A stretch of 64,000 bases of DNA from Heterocephalus glaber (Eukaryota > Chordata > Mammalia > Rodentia > Bathyergidae): the NCBI RefSeq assembly GCF_000247695.1, contig NW_004624730.1, positions 27,989,008 to 28,053,007 on the forward strand, read 5' to 3'. The notes under the pieces were generated by a model that was not told the origin of the DNA, made no database searches, and saw only the letters and a list, made by a program, of their open reading frames with translations. A program made the translations under genes and the position numbers. The stretch's first letter is position 1. Every line of letters starts with the position of its first letter. Below, in pieces: positions 31,901 through 43,480 of this stretch.

Positions 31901-32376
31901 ACTTCCTTGAGTTATCCCTTCTAGCCCCTGCAATGAGACTTACTCCCATAATTCCTAAACTTGACCTCTATTAAGTGATTTGTTGACTGCAAATGAGTTG
32001 TTTACCCATAGAGTATTACAAACAATCATTGGTGGTGAGGTGGGCCTCTGAAAACCTTAAATAGGCTACCCTATTTTGTTATTGTTTGGCTCCCTTTCAA
32101 AGAACTTGAAATCTCTGGCTTGTGCCTAGTCTTCTAGTTTGTCAATCATATCAGAGATAATCCATTCATACTTACTTGATTGAAGTAATACATTTAGATC
32201 ACAAAACTCAAGCAGACATTGCATTTTAAGTACAGCCCATGAAAGGCTTTCAAGGAATTTCAAGTGGAGAGTGATAACATGGTCAGTGGTAGAGATGTGA
32301 TCTGTCAACATAAGGCACAGAAGTAGGACCAGTTACATAATTGTAACTGGTGCCCACTACAAAATAGAAAGGTGGA

Positions 32377-32452
32377 GGGGCCGGGGATTTAGCTCAGTGG
32401 TTCTGCCTCCTGCCTCGAAAGCACAAGGACCCAAGTTCAATCCCCTGTACCA
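32377..32452 (+). mobile_element. tRNA-derived SINE with target duplication
   Basis: Duplicated aaaatagaaaggtgga (right copy has one mismatch). Confidence 0.9.
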
Positions 32453-32854
32453 AAATAGAAATGTGGAGCTCCTTGTTTTCAAAACAGTGACAGCACAACA
32501 TGAAACCAAGCCCAGGGCCCTGTGCAGCTGCATAGACACTAGTGAGATTCCAGCTCCCTCTGATATATAGAAAGGCACCTGAGTTTGTTCCTGGATATCC
32601 CTGTTTCCTGGAGGGAAAGAGGTAAAAGTGAAACCTACCAAAACTGCAGCAGTCTCTGGAGATGCTGAGAAAAAGAGGTTTTTGTTTTCTACTTCTTTTT
32701 TCTCTATTACCAAAGTAACATATGTTTATATAGAAGAAAATATAGCCAAGCAAAACATTTTTGTCTATATCTTCCTTCTTATGTACTTTTAAAATATAAA
32801 GACAGCAATATGGTAAGATTTTGCTATTTTGCTGTTTTAATAACATGATGTCTT

Positions 32855-32937
32855 GGGCTGGGGTTGTATCTTGGTAGAGCACTGCCCACATGAGCTAGAC
32901 CCTGGGTTAAATTCCCAGTATCACAAAACAACACCTA
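32855..32937 (+). mobile_element. ID-type tRNA SINE of a second subfamily
   Basis: gggctggggttgtatcttgg, tagagcactgccca, gggttaaattcccag. Closer to a classic tRNA-Ala-like ID element than the GGTACC-type copies. Confidence 0.75.
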
Positions 32938-32999
32938 ACTTTTTCCTTAACACTATATTTTGATATTGTATTTTTTCTTTTTTTATCCTTTAATGTATT

Positions 33000-33240
33000 T
33001 TTTCATTTTTATTGGTACATTTTAGATATACATAATAACATTGATATACATAATGTACATAATGATAATACTCATCGTATGTTACCTGTACATGCTATAT
33101 CTTGCTTCTTTTTTCTCATTCCTCTCCCATTCCTTCAACCCCTCTTCTCCTCATTTACAAAAGCTTTGTTTCCATTCCTTCTATTCTCTTTTTTTCTTGT
33201 CTCTTCCTTTCCTGTCTTATTTTTCATTGAATAGCCTAGA
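33000..33240 (-). mobile_element. Antisense L1 3'UTR fragment
   Basis: tttttattggtacatttta, then pyrimidine-rich tracts and tcatttacaaaagctttg, as in the other antisense L1 3' ends. Confidence 0.65.
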
Positions 33241-33249
33241 AAATTTTAT

Positions 33250-33650
33250 TTTTGTCAAGATTTCACTATGTATCCCAGGCTCATCTTGAACAAGATCCTC
33301 CTGCTCTGCCTCCCAGGTACTGGGATTAGAAGCATGAACCACCACACCTGGTTATTTTTTAACTTGTTGCAATACCTAGAATTGAACAAAAGGGCATTCT
33401 GCCACCAAGCTACATCCTCAGTCATTATTATTATTATTATTACTATTTTTTTTTTGGTACTGGGGATCAAACTCCGGACCTTGCACTTGCACGGCAGGCA
33501 CCAGAAACACTGAGCTGAATCCCCGGCCTGTGTTATTACTATTACTAGAGACAATCTGACTAAATCACCCAGGCTGGGCTTGAACTTGTGACCCTCCTGC
33601 CTCTGCTTTCCAAGTGCTATAATTACAGCTACGTACCATGTCTGACTTGG
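33250..33650 (-). mobile_element. Nested reverse SINEs
   Basis: Reverse B1 (33255-33352), an ID-like relic to 33425, an (ATT)n tract, a GGTACT-type reverse tRNA-SINE (33448-33530), then more reverse B1 (33550-33645). The tRNA-SINE appears inserted into an older B1-dID element. Confidence 0.7.
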
Positions 33651-34076
33651 CTTTTTATATACTCTTTGAGTACGTGTTCATGAAAAGAGGATAAAATTTT
33701 AAAGATATAAAAGTTATTCATGAAATAAAAACAAGATCTCTTCCTCTGTACCCTTGTTACCCAGTTCCCTTCTCAAGAATCAGCCACTTCTTGGTTCCTT
33801 GTACATAACCCTGGATACAATTTATACTAATATAAAAAGTTATAAATCATTTTTCTTTGTTGAAATGCCATTAAATTAACACACCATGATTTAACTATAT
33901 CAGTAACAATACTGAAATTGTTTCAGGTTTATTTATTTATTAAGGTAACATTGTTAGGAATATTTTTGTAACTAAAATCTTAACTTTTAGGATAGATTTA
34001 GAAGTGCAATTGTTGGGTGAAAGTTTATGAACATTTTAAGACTGGTTTTATGTTGACAGATTGTGATCAGAACTGT

Positions 34077-34169
34077 ATTTTTTTTTTTTTTTTTTGGTAC
34101 CAGGGATCGAACTCGGGTCCTTGCACTTGCGCAGCAGGCGGAGAAACCACTGAGCTAAATCCCCGGCCC
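34077..34169 (-). mobile_element. tRNA-derived SINE
   Basis: T18 then ggtaccagggatcgaactcg, ending gagctaaatccccggccc. The closest reverse copy to consensus. Confidence 0.93.
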
Positions 34170-34399
34170 TGTACATTTTTTTATTAGAGTATTTTTTCAC
34201 ATTCTCAGCAGCTTGTATAATACAGTCCCCATTCCCCATAATGTCATCAACATTGACTCTGGTCTTCTTCTCTTCCATAGTTATTACAACTTGATAAGTG
34301 AATATCTCTTGTTTCCCTGAGCAGTTTCTTCCAAGGCCAAAGACTCTCCAGGTTCTTTACTATTCTGTATTCCCTTAACTCCTCCTATGTCTTCATTTT

Positions 34400-34790
34400 A
34401 GAGGTCCCATAACCTCCCCAATTCAGTGACCAGGCAGAAGGACTCACAAGATGGAATAGCAAGCAGTACTCGTGATAAAGGCTTATTACAGCAAAGGATA
34501 TAGAGCAAAAGTGTCAGGGGGGAGATGGATTTCAAGAGAGCCCAGAAAGGCCAAGTAACAGGCTGGTTGGATCCTCATTTCTTGAGGGAGGCACACAGGA
34601 ATTCACATTCATTCTTTCTCCCACCCACTTCTCCCCCCCCCCGGCCCCCTTCCCTTTCCTTCTCTCTCTGATGGTGTGTAGTATGTTGCTGCCTGGCATA
34701 GCCCCTTTGAGTTTCAGGTCTGTGGCTTTTATAGAGAGGCTGGTAACTTAGCTATATCCTGCTACTGGCCATAGCAATTGAAACTTAAGA
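34400..34790 (-). mobile_element. Probable antisense LTR relic
   Basis: Minus strand shows a TATA-like ctataaaag (complement near 34728-34737) about 240 bases before an AATAAG-type signal (34485). It contains a C run at 34634-34642. No target duplication was established. Confidence 0.4.
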
Positions 34791-34849
34791 CTCTTAATGA
34801 TAAAATGAGATATACATCATCAGTTTTGATGTCTGTACAAAGGACCCTG

Positions 34850-34896
34850 ATGTATTAGGATTTTCAAAGAAACAGAACCATAAGGAAATAGATGAC

Positions 34897-34944
<48 letters not shown>

Positions 34945-35365
34945 GAAATGCATTTTGATGGATTGGCTCATATGGTTATCCAGGCTGACCAGACCTAGGA
35001 TCTGCCATCTGCAAACCAAAGTAGCAGAAAAAGTCCTGAGAATGAGAGGAACCAGTCTAAAGGCAATGATACAAGTTCCAAGCCCAAGACAAGGAACATT
35101 GATGCCCATAGTCCAAGTGCAGGAAAAGGTCCCAGCTCTAGCAGAGTGAAGAAATTCACCTTTTCTCCCCACTTTTTTGCTCTGTTTAGGCCTTTGGGGG
35201 CTAGACGACACCCATCCACACTGGGAGGCCAATCTTCTTATTTAGTCTACCAAGTTAAATGCTGATCTCTTCTAGGAACATCCTCACAGACACACCTAGT
35301 ATGTTGTCTTACCAGCTACCTCGGTATCCCTTAGTCAGCCTGACACATACAATTAATCATCACAC
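34850..35365 (+). repeat. Ancient interspersed repeat with (GATA)n
   Basis: Pattern 'aaagaaacagaacc ... ggattggctcatatgg ... cctcacagacacacctagta ... gcctgacacatacaattaa' of a common mammalian repeat. A pure AGAT microsatellite occupies about 34897-34944. Confidence 0.55.
34897..34944. repeat. (AGAT)n microsatellite
   Basis: About 12 uninterrupted tetranucleotide units, so likely polymorphic. Confidence 0.97.
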
Positions 35366-35856
35366 TTAAACTAGTACGGCATGGTTCATTGCTGCAAGTG
35401 TTTATGACAAAATCATAAATCAATAACATTCTGAACAAAGCTTTCCCAAGGGATGGTCAAAAATTCTTCATGTTTCCAGATTTACTTGCAGACAGCAAAA
35501 AGTAACTAGACCTGCTGTGTTAAGTTTCTTTACCCTGACTCTTGCCACCCCAACTGTTTTTAGGGTTTGTTATTATTGTTGTGTATCAGTGTAAAATGAG
35601 TTGCTACATCTAAAAGGTTTAAGAATAAAGTTTACCTCATGTAATAGTTCTAAGCCAACTTCAACATGGAGTTTCTAAGGTTATTCAGCACAGATGGGGA
35701 AGGACTGGAAGTCCACAGAGAGCAGGTGCTTCTTGAACAAGGGGCGTAGCTTAGTCATATGACCACATCTAGCTGCAAAGGGGCTTGTAAATATAGTCCC
35801 TGACTGGGCCACCAGTACCAGCCACATTTCTGTATTACTATGGAACAACACCAAAT

Positions 35857-35938
35857 TTTTTTTTGGTACCAGGGATCGAACTCGGGTCCTTGCACTTGAG
35901 CAGCAGGCGGCGAAACCACTGAGCTAAATCCTCAGCCC
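35857..35938 (-). mobile_element. tRNA-derived SINE
   Basis: ggtaccagggatcgaactcg ... gagctaaatcctcagccc. Confidence 0.9.
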
Positions 35939-36234
35939 CAACAACAGCAAATGTTGTCTATGTGTCAATAGTGAGGGGTCCATGCCTGATGCTACTGTAA
36001 CAGGGGCCCAGTGCCTGGGCCTGCAGATGCCCAATGAATAACTAAAATTGGGACAAAGCTTGGTATCTCTACCTTCATTTTTGTATTTGTCTCCTTTATT
36101 ACCTTAAAACTTTGGACCAGATCCCTGCTTAACTCTACACATAAGCATGATAATCACTTTAAAAGTGATACAAGGATAATTAGCCCTAAATTTACCTAAC
36201 CTATCTTATCCTCCTTTAAGACTGAGGGCACCAA

Positions 36235-36595
36235 GCTAAGATGAATGGATAAAGCAAAAGTGGTATTTATACACAATGGAGTACTACTCTGCCATAAAGA
36301 AGAACAAATGAGTCATTTGTAGGAAAATGGATGCACCTTGAAACCATATTAAGTGAAATAAATCAGGCACACAAGTTTAAATATCACATTGTTTCTGTTA
36401 TATGAGAAAACCAAAGTATTTTTTAAAAGAACAAAATAAAAGATAACAGGAAATAGATCTTTTGCTTATGGGAAGGGGACCATGAAATGGAGGGAAGGGA
36501 GACAAAGGGATAATTAAGTACATGTACCAACTCCCCAGGATGAATGTAATCATTATTTACTACAAATATATATTAATAAAAAAAAGTAATTTTCA
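36235..36595 (+). mobile_element. L1 3' end (end of ORF2 and 3'UTR)
   Basis: The frame reading MEYYSAIKKNK then stop is the conserved L1 ORF2 C-terminal region. A G-rich 3'UTR and 'attaataaaaaaaag' end follow. Confidence 0.75.
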
Positions 36596-36649
36596 GGATT
36601 TTCAGGGACATTTAATGTCCGCCTTCTACAATGTCCAGTTCCAGACCGC

Positions 36650-37085
36650 TTGTAGTAATGCCTAGAAACTCTCCAGTCATTACCCTAAACCTGTAGTCAC
36701 CCCAGATTGCAGGAAAAGCACAGCCTCAAAGAACACCCCATGATGAGGTCACCCCTCTAAAGCGGGTAATTTCCCATGATGAGACAGGGGCCTGCATCTG
36801 GGATGGACACAGAACTGGCCCCTCAAGCAACGACAGTTCTGTCAGAATCTTGCGGAAGCAGTCTTGAGGTAGCAGTCAGTCAGGCCACATTATGACCAGG
36901 ATTATCTACCCTGCTAGTTATGTGAACCCCCAACTCTTGCCTCTGTTCCTCTTTTCTATAAAACTGAAAGGTTTCTGTTGGCCCCTTGAAGATAATTCTT
37001 GAACCTCTTCCTTTATTTGTACTCCTGGTATGGCTGGGCTGATTAAAATTCCTTTCCTGCCCTTCACCACTGTTGTCATTTTTTG
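36650..37085 (+). mobile_element. Possible LTR relic
   Basis: A promoter-like tataaaactg (36957) followed 80 bases later by attaaa, with C/T-rich flanks resembling an ERVL/MaLR-type LTR. Boundaries are not determined. Confidence 0.35.
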
Positions 37086-37185
37086 TTTGTTTGTTTTCAT
37101 AGAGTCTCATTATGATTTGTGATCCTGCTGCCTCAGCCTCCCAAGTGGGATTACAGGGCTGCTCTACAATGCCCAGCTGCTTGTC
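37085..37185 (-). mobile_element. Degraded reverse B1
   Basis: atagagtctcattatg ... ctgcctcagcctcccaag. Confidence 0.7.
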
Positions 37186-37695
37186 TCCTCGATGGATGTT
37201 ATGGAATGGGTGGCTGAGTCTACTTTGTTGAGACTCCCAGAGCCAAGGCTTTAGCCCCAAAACTGGTAATACTTTTACCATTCTACTTGTTCTTATATTT
37301 TAGCCCTGTGTTTTTAAATCACAGGACTTCTAAAGCCCCTGTTCCAGAATTTTTATCCTAGGCCTTTTACTCTAGCCTCTTCCTGGTACAAAGTTCTGGC
37401 CATGCTTCTGAGCTCCTGGCCTCAATCTCTGTCTGGCTAGGGTTATCCCACCTGAGTAATTGCCTCCCAGATACTGACAGTCTAGTATTTGAATTGCTAG
37501 TACAGTATTGTCTGTCTATAATTCTACATTTGAGAGTGGGGGCGGAAGTGGCAACAGTTAGAAAACCTATGCCAGGCTTAAGGCAATAAAGAAGGTGTAT
37601 GGCTCTAAGTTAATGTTCTTGGTTTGCAAACAATCAAAAATATGTGGTAGTGAATATAATCAAAAGAAAAGGTAACGAATAAGACTGTGGAGGCC

Positions 37696-37860
37696 CAGTA
37701 TGATGGTGCATGCTTATAATCCCAGCACTGAGGAGGCTGAGGCAGAAGGATTGATTTGAGTTCAGAAGCATCCTGGGTTATGCATTGAGTTCAAAACCAG
37801 CCTGAATTACTGAGAGAGGGACCCTGTCTTTAAAAACAAAACAAAACAAACCCCTGGAAA
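37696..37860 (+). mobile_element. B1 SINE
   Basis: agtatgatggtgcatgctt ... gagttcaaaaccagcctgaa, tail aaaacaaaacaaaac. Confidence 0.85.
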
Positions 37861-38584
37861 GGACCAGAACCAGAGTAATTTGGGGTCTAGAGTCTTCCTC
37901 ATTGTTCTTTACTGGAATTAATAAACTTCAGTAGTGTTTGCTTGGGACACAGACAAGTGTGACTAGGAAAATTTTGGACATCTTAATTGACAGTCCCAAG
38001 ACTGTGCACAAAGGGGTCCAGCTGGTACCCCAGAAGAAAAACTGGAGAGATCATATTATCAGAGGTAGAAGGAAGAGAGAAAAACACGTATTCACTTTAT
38101 TAAAATTATGAAGAAGGTACCTTCAAAACACCAAACATCTTTTCTCTTAGCCATAGTAAGGGACTGCTTTTTTTTTTTTTTTTAAGTTAAAGCTGATTTG
38201 TTCGTTTAAACAATTTTTATTAGACACGTTTTTTAGTACATAGTGATTACATTCATCTTGAGGACTTAATACATGGACATAATATAGCTTAATTCTATTT
38301 GCTTCTCCTTCCCAAGACTGCTTGCTTGTTTTTTTCTCTTTTCTTTTTTTTGCTATGCAAGACACAGTTTTTGGTGGTGTCATTTAATTTTTATTTTTTA
38401 TTAGTACATGTTTGTAGTGTAACCAATTCTCTCCTACCTCTGGGCTCTTGTCCTGAAAATGACAAAGCCTGAAGTCCATGGACACAGCATTGGGGAAAAA
38501 ACTGAGTATACACTGGTACCTCAGTTCACGAACTTGATTCTTTCCATGATTCTGATTGCAAACCAAGTTGGACAAGACAGATCA

Positions 38585-38757
38585 AGCCGGGCACAGTGGC
38601 ACATGTCTGTAATCCCAGCTAAGGCAGGAAGATCGCCTCGAGTTTAAGGCCAGTCTGGGCTACACTGTTAGTTCAAGGCCAGCCTGAACTACATGGCGAG
38701 ACCCTGTCTCAAAAAAGCTGAAAGGAAAACAAACAAACAAACAAACAAACAAAAAAA
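38585..38757 (+). mobile_element. B1 SINE with (CAAA)n tail
   Basis: gccgggcacagtggcacatg ... gagaccctgtctc. The tail has expanded to about six CAAA units. Confidence 0.9.
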
Positions 38758-39559
38758 CTAAGCAAATTCAATTAGGTTCAATGTTGACCCTATGGAAAAA
38801 TTTTTTTTCATTCTTGTCCAGTTTAGTTTGGGACCAGAAACCAGGAGAGAATTGAGTTCATGAACCAAGGCATAGCTGTAGTTTATTATAAAGAACAAAG
38901 AAAAGCTCTTGCTAACCAAGAAGTGCTCCAAGTGAGGACACTGTGGTAGCACCCAAATTCAGGGATTTATATATAAGTTAGTGAGCTGTTTTGGTGGACT
39001 CTAGAAAATGAAACCAAAAAAAGACGTGGTTTGGTCAAACTTTCCCTGCTCCCCTGCCCTCCAGCTTTCCATGTCACACTTCAGTGAGCTTCTGTGGGGC
39101 GTAGAGTATGAAAGATTATTCCTGGACGAGATTTAGTTCAGTCACCGGTAGGCCTGGAGGGGCTGCCTCAAAGTAGAGCACCCTGAGTTAGTTAGGGAGA
39201 CTCCCAGGAGTAGCACCAAAGCTGAGAACTTTCGGGCTTTCAGAATATCAGTGTAAGGAGAGGGAAAAAAAAGGAAAGCAGTTTGGGTAAGAAGCTGTCT
39301 CAAGACTAGGCAGTTTTTGGGGGGAAAGGGGAAGGACAATGACTAGACACAAGATGCCTCACTAATCTAAACTTCTTGTTTAACCATTCACTCCTCACAG
39401 AAGCTGAACTTTTGCCCTTCATTTTAACCTTTCACTCCTTGCCCAATTCCTACCTCTTTTCTATTGTGTTCTCATTTTGCCAGGGCTTATCTGCATTTAT
39501 TCAGGTCCTTATCCTACCTGCCTATTGTTTCTATTGTTTGTCTATCTCCGGGGCTCAGT

Positions 39560-41290
39560 AGTACATAACGATCACGTTCCATGTGGAGAGTTGGTGCATG
39601 TACAAAACACACAATAGTTCTTTTTCCATCCCTTTTCCCGCCTTCCTGTCTCCCCTCCTTCCCTCCAGATCTTGGTCCCCTTCTCATATGCAAAAGATCT
39701 CTCTGGCTATTTCCCTTTTTTCTTTCTTTTTTTTTTTTTTTTGGTACCAGAGATAGAACTTGGGACCTTGTGCTTGCAAGGCAGGCAGCAGAACCACTGG
39801 GCTAAATCCCCAGCCCTCCCATTATCTTTTATTTTGCTATTTATATTTTTGGTTTCTTGTTTAAGGGAACCATGCAATATTTAACCCCGTGTGTCTGATT
39901 TATTTCACTTAACATTATGGTCCATTTTCCTACAAATGCTCAAGTTTACCCTTCTGTATGGAATAGTACTCCATCGTGAATAAGTACCACATTTTCTTTA
40001 TCCATTCATCTTCTGATAGACATATAGGCTGCATCCAAGAATAAGCTATTTTGGATTGTGTTGCTATAAGTATGGGTATACATGCATCTCTGCAATATAA
40101 TGTATTTAACTCTTTTTTTTTTTTTTGGTACCGGGGATCGAACTTGGGTCCTTGTGCTTTCGAGGCAGGCAGCAGAACCACTGAGCTAAATTCCCGGCCC
40201 CCAATGTATTTAACTCTTTCAGGAAGATACCTAGAAGGAGAATAGCTGGGTCGAATAGAATAAATTAGAATAAATTTCTAATTTTAGTTTCTTGAGGACT
40301 CTCCATTCTGATTTCCATAATGGTTGTACTTGTTTATAGTCCAACTGACAATGCAGAAAGGTTCCTCTTTCTTGGGTCCCCATTAGTATCTGTTATTATT
40401 TGATTTCTTGATGATAACAATTCTTCCTGGAGTAGTAAAATGGAATCTCAGTGTTTTGTTTTTGTTGTGGTTTTTTTTGATACTGGGACTTGAACTCAGG
40501 ACCTTGCACTTGTGAGACAGGCGACAGAACCACTGAGCTAAATCCCCAGCCTCTCAGTGCTGTTTTAATTTGCATCTCTCTAACGGCCAGAGATGTTGAA
40601 CATTTTTTAATGTATTTATTGGCCATTTGTACTTCTTCTGAGAAGTGTGTTAATTTCAGTTGCCCATTTTTGATTGTCTTTTATTTTGAGGGTGTCTAAT
40701 TTTTCTGATTTCTTTCTATATTCTAAATGATAGTTCTTTGACTGAGGTATAGCTAGCAAAAAATTTTTCCCATTCTGTAGGTTGTCTCTTCAATCTGTTG
40801 GTTATTTCCTTAGCTGTGCTGAAGCTTTTTGATATTATCCCATTTGATTTTTGATGTTATTTCTTTTGCAATTGGAGTTCTGTTCAGAAAGTCCTTGCCT
40901 ATGTATATTTCTTCAATAGTTTTGGCTAGGTTATATTCCAGAAGAGTAAGTTTTTTTGTTCTAACATTTAGACCTTTGATCCATTTTGATTTTAGTTTAC
41001 CACATGGTGAGATATATGGGTCCAGATTCAATCTTCTGTAAGTGAATATGTGGTTTTCTCTCATCATTTATAGTATTAAAGAGGCTATTTCTCTTCCAGT
41101 ATGTTTTTGGCCCCTTTGTCAAAGATCAGCTAGCTGAATAACCTGGGGTTGTTTCTACACCCTCTATTCTGTTCCACTGATCCACATGTCTGTTTTTCTG
41201 CCAGTACCATGCTGTTTTTATCACTGTAGCTTCATAGTATAAGTTGATATCGGGGATTATGATGCTTTGTGCTTTGCTCTTCCCAGGACT
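39560..41290 (-). mobile_element. Long antisense L1 fragment with three SINE insertions
   Basis: Runs from pyrimidine-rich 3'UTR (39605-39690) into ORF2 read on the minus strand (frames at 40810-41067 carry the typical L1 peptide series ending in [13 protein letters not shown]). Interrupted by reverse tRNA-SINEs at about 39731-39818, 40114-40201 and 40470-40552. Many stops. Confidence 0.8.
40114..40201 (-). mobile_element. tRNA-derived SINE inside L1
   Basis: Duplicated aatgtatttaactctt (from 40099 and from 40203) marks insertion into the L1. Confidence 0.93.
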
Positions 41291-41751
41291 GCTCTCTTTC
41301 CCATTTAAACTTTACATAATCTCCTCTCCCTAAATATAAGATTTATTGAAAACACCTACTCATAGGTATCCCAGCACCCTTTCTCAAAAAATTTAATCAA
41401 GATCCAGATTCTACCATAGTATTTTCCTAATACCCCATTACTGAGACTTCCCATGGTTCCCTATGGCATATATTCACTCTTGCTGCAATGAATCTATCCA
41501 AGTTGTTCAACTAGTGATGTGTTCTTGGTCTCAGTCTTTGACAGGACCAGAAGAAGTTATTAATAAGAGAAATTTGAACACTGACTGGATATTTGATATT
41601 AAGCAATTAATTTTTTAATGCCTGGTCATTCTTTTTTACATACATATTTAATTATAGATTAAATGATCTCATCTAAGATTTGCAAAATGCCAGTTATTGT
41701 TAATTTTAAAGCTGGTTGATAGAAAAGTAATTATTCTATTGATATAGGGAG

Positions 41752-42234
41752 AAGAGATTAACTCCCAAACCTACTAGATACCAAAACTCAAGTTCGTGTT
41801 CTCCAAAATCGAAGAATGAATTCTAGGAACGACAGAGCGTAAGAGTAGGAAAAATTTACTGGGAGAAAGAAAGCTTCTGTCTAAGAGAGACTGAAGGGGG
41901 ACCGGAAAGTGGGTTGCCCGCTCACCCCACTTTTCAAAGATTTTTATACAGCAAAGCCATGTGGTGAGGCGAGTACAAAGTGGGACAAAACTATAAGACC
42001 CAAAGGAAATTTACAAGGTGGGCATGAGGTGGGACAAAACCATGACCAACCAATAAGATTACAAGTACAGTCACCCACGTAATACTAATTAAATGGGGGT
42101 CAAATAGGGAAGCAAGTCACGTAGCAAGCATACAAGGATTTTCAGTAAGAATGGGGGTCAGGGATATTTTCTGGAGAGGCTGGGTTAAGACCTTGACCCC
42201 CCACCCAGGTGACTGATACCTATTTAGAATATCA
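41752..42234 (-). mobile_element. Solo LTR (fuller relative of 31081-31430)
   Basis: Minus strand begins TGATATTCTAAATAGG at 42234, has a TATA-like tataaaaatc (complement near 41945) and continues through U5 to about 41752. The distal boundary is uncertain and no matching target duplication was found. Confidence 0.6.
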
Positions 42235-42754
42235 ATCACTGCTATTTTTCCCCAGGGGAAGCACAAGGATGTGCAGTTTCTCTCCTTTTACAATTCTGGC
42301 CTTCAATGAATGTGTCTTGATTGTCCTCCATGTTGGCTCCTTGCTGTGTTGGCTCCTGGAGGGCTGGTCCTATCTAACTGCACACAAGATACCTAATTAT
42401 CTTACCTATCTGCAATATTATTCTTCTATATGTCTGAAACTTTCCACAAGTTTTCTAAAAATTATTTACAATATTCTTTTATGAAAGAGATATTATAAGA
42501 CCAAAGGAAAAGCCATAAAAATTTTTGAGCATTACGGTTCAGTTCAGAGGGTCAAGACATTCCATTACTTCTCTCCCATGTCAATTAGGGCGGTCAAGTG
42601 GAAGCATGTGTACTTGTCTCAGACAGCTAAATGTCTGAATTAATAAAACTAGTGGTAGTGTTCAAGCCGCCGGACGCAACAATTAATGACTCCTCTGATA
42701 CCTCACTAGCTTCTTTGCTCCCTTTCCACTTCCCTCTTCCTTTCCCTCCCGCCT

Positions 42755-43480
42755 CTGCACACTGGCAATATGGAGGCGGGCCAGGACGGAGAAAACAGGT
42801 CAGCTCTCCTTCCCCGAGTGTGCGCAAGCGGAGCCGCGCAGTCGCATTCCTGCTTCCTCGCGACCTTGGCGGATCGCGCCTGCGCAGTGGGGAGCAGCTC
42901 GCGCCTAGGCTTTGGGCTGGCTGCAGTCTCAGAGAGAAGGCGGCCGAAGTGGCTGTCTCATTTAAGATGAGGCTTTTGCTGCTGCTTCTGATGGCGGCGT
43001 CGGCAGTGGTCAGGAGCGAGGCGTCGGGCAATCTGGGCGGCGTGCCTAGCAAGAGACTGAAGATGCAGTACGCCACGGGGCCGCTGCTCAAGTTCCAGAT
43101 TTGGTATGTGCACCGATCTGGCCGCCCTGCCGCGCCTTTGCTCGCGGGCGTCAGTACGCGAGGCCCCGGCTTCGCGGCCTAGCGGGCTGCACCTTCCGTA
43201 GCTCGGAAGAACGGCGCCAGTGCTATTCCGCAGTCGGCCTTCTCTGGGACGCTGCTGCAGAACGCTCGGTCCGCCCTCCTCTCCTACAGACACAACCGCT
43301 CCTTTCTGCGTCTTAGAATGGAAGGACTGGGGTGGGCGGGCGGTAGAAGGTTGAACCCTGGAAGGCTAGGACGCGGGACATTTTTCTGAACGGAGGGCGG
43401 GTGGCGGCGACGCGCCATGCTGCCCCGGCCGCCCGCGGAGATGGGGATGAGTAGGCGCGGCGCTGGCTCGCCTTACACTA
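42755..43480 (+). promoter_or_regulatory. SELENOT: SELENOT CpG-island promoter
   Basis: Abrupt rise in CG dinucleotides and GC content around the first exon, in contrast to the AT-rich flanks. Contains an NRF1-like GCGCCTGCGCA at 42876-42886, a GC box (ggcggg, 42775-42780) and another tgcgcaagcgg near 42821. No TATA box is apparent, so dispersed initiation upstream of 42967 is likely. Confidence 0.85.
42967..43103 (+). CDS. SELENOT: SELENOT exon 1 coding part
   Basis: Encodes residues 1-45 (signal peptide, then GNLGGVPSKRLKMQYATG to KFQI) plus two bases of the Cys46 codon. Donor gtatgt at 43104. The frame open past the donor to 43182 is intronic. Confidence 0.97.

Larger units (their letters stand above)
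24431..42750. other. Intergenic region EIF2A-SELENOT
   Basis: About 18 kb without a supportable gene. Open frames here are short, lack conserved motifs and mostly translate SINE or L1 sequence. Confidence 0.8.

Noticed and set aside
32357..32891. Minus-strand frames of 118 and 165 aa
   Set aside because: Their C-terminal parts are translated reverse tRNA-SINE and the rest shows no motif; no splice or start context supports a gene.
34897..34944. CRISPR-like or other regular array
   Set aside because: It is a plain AGAT microsatellite with no spacers.
36880..37281. 133-aa minus-strand frame
   Set aside because: Runs through a reverse B1 remnant and a possible LTR; chance frame.
42627..43316. 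Several overlapping open frames on both strands across the CpG island (up to 183 aa)
   Set aside because: High GC lowers stop density; only the 42967-43103 frame has a recognisable protein, and the long plus frame reads through the donor into the intron.
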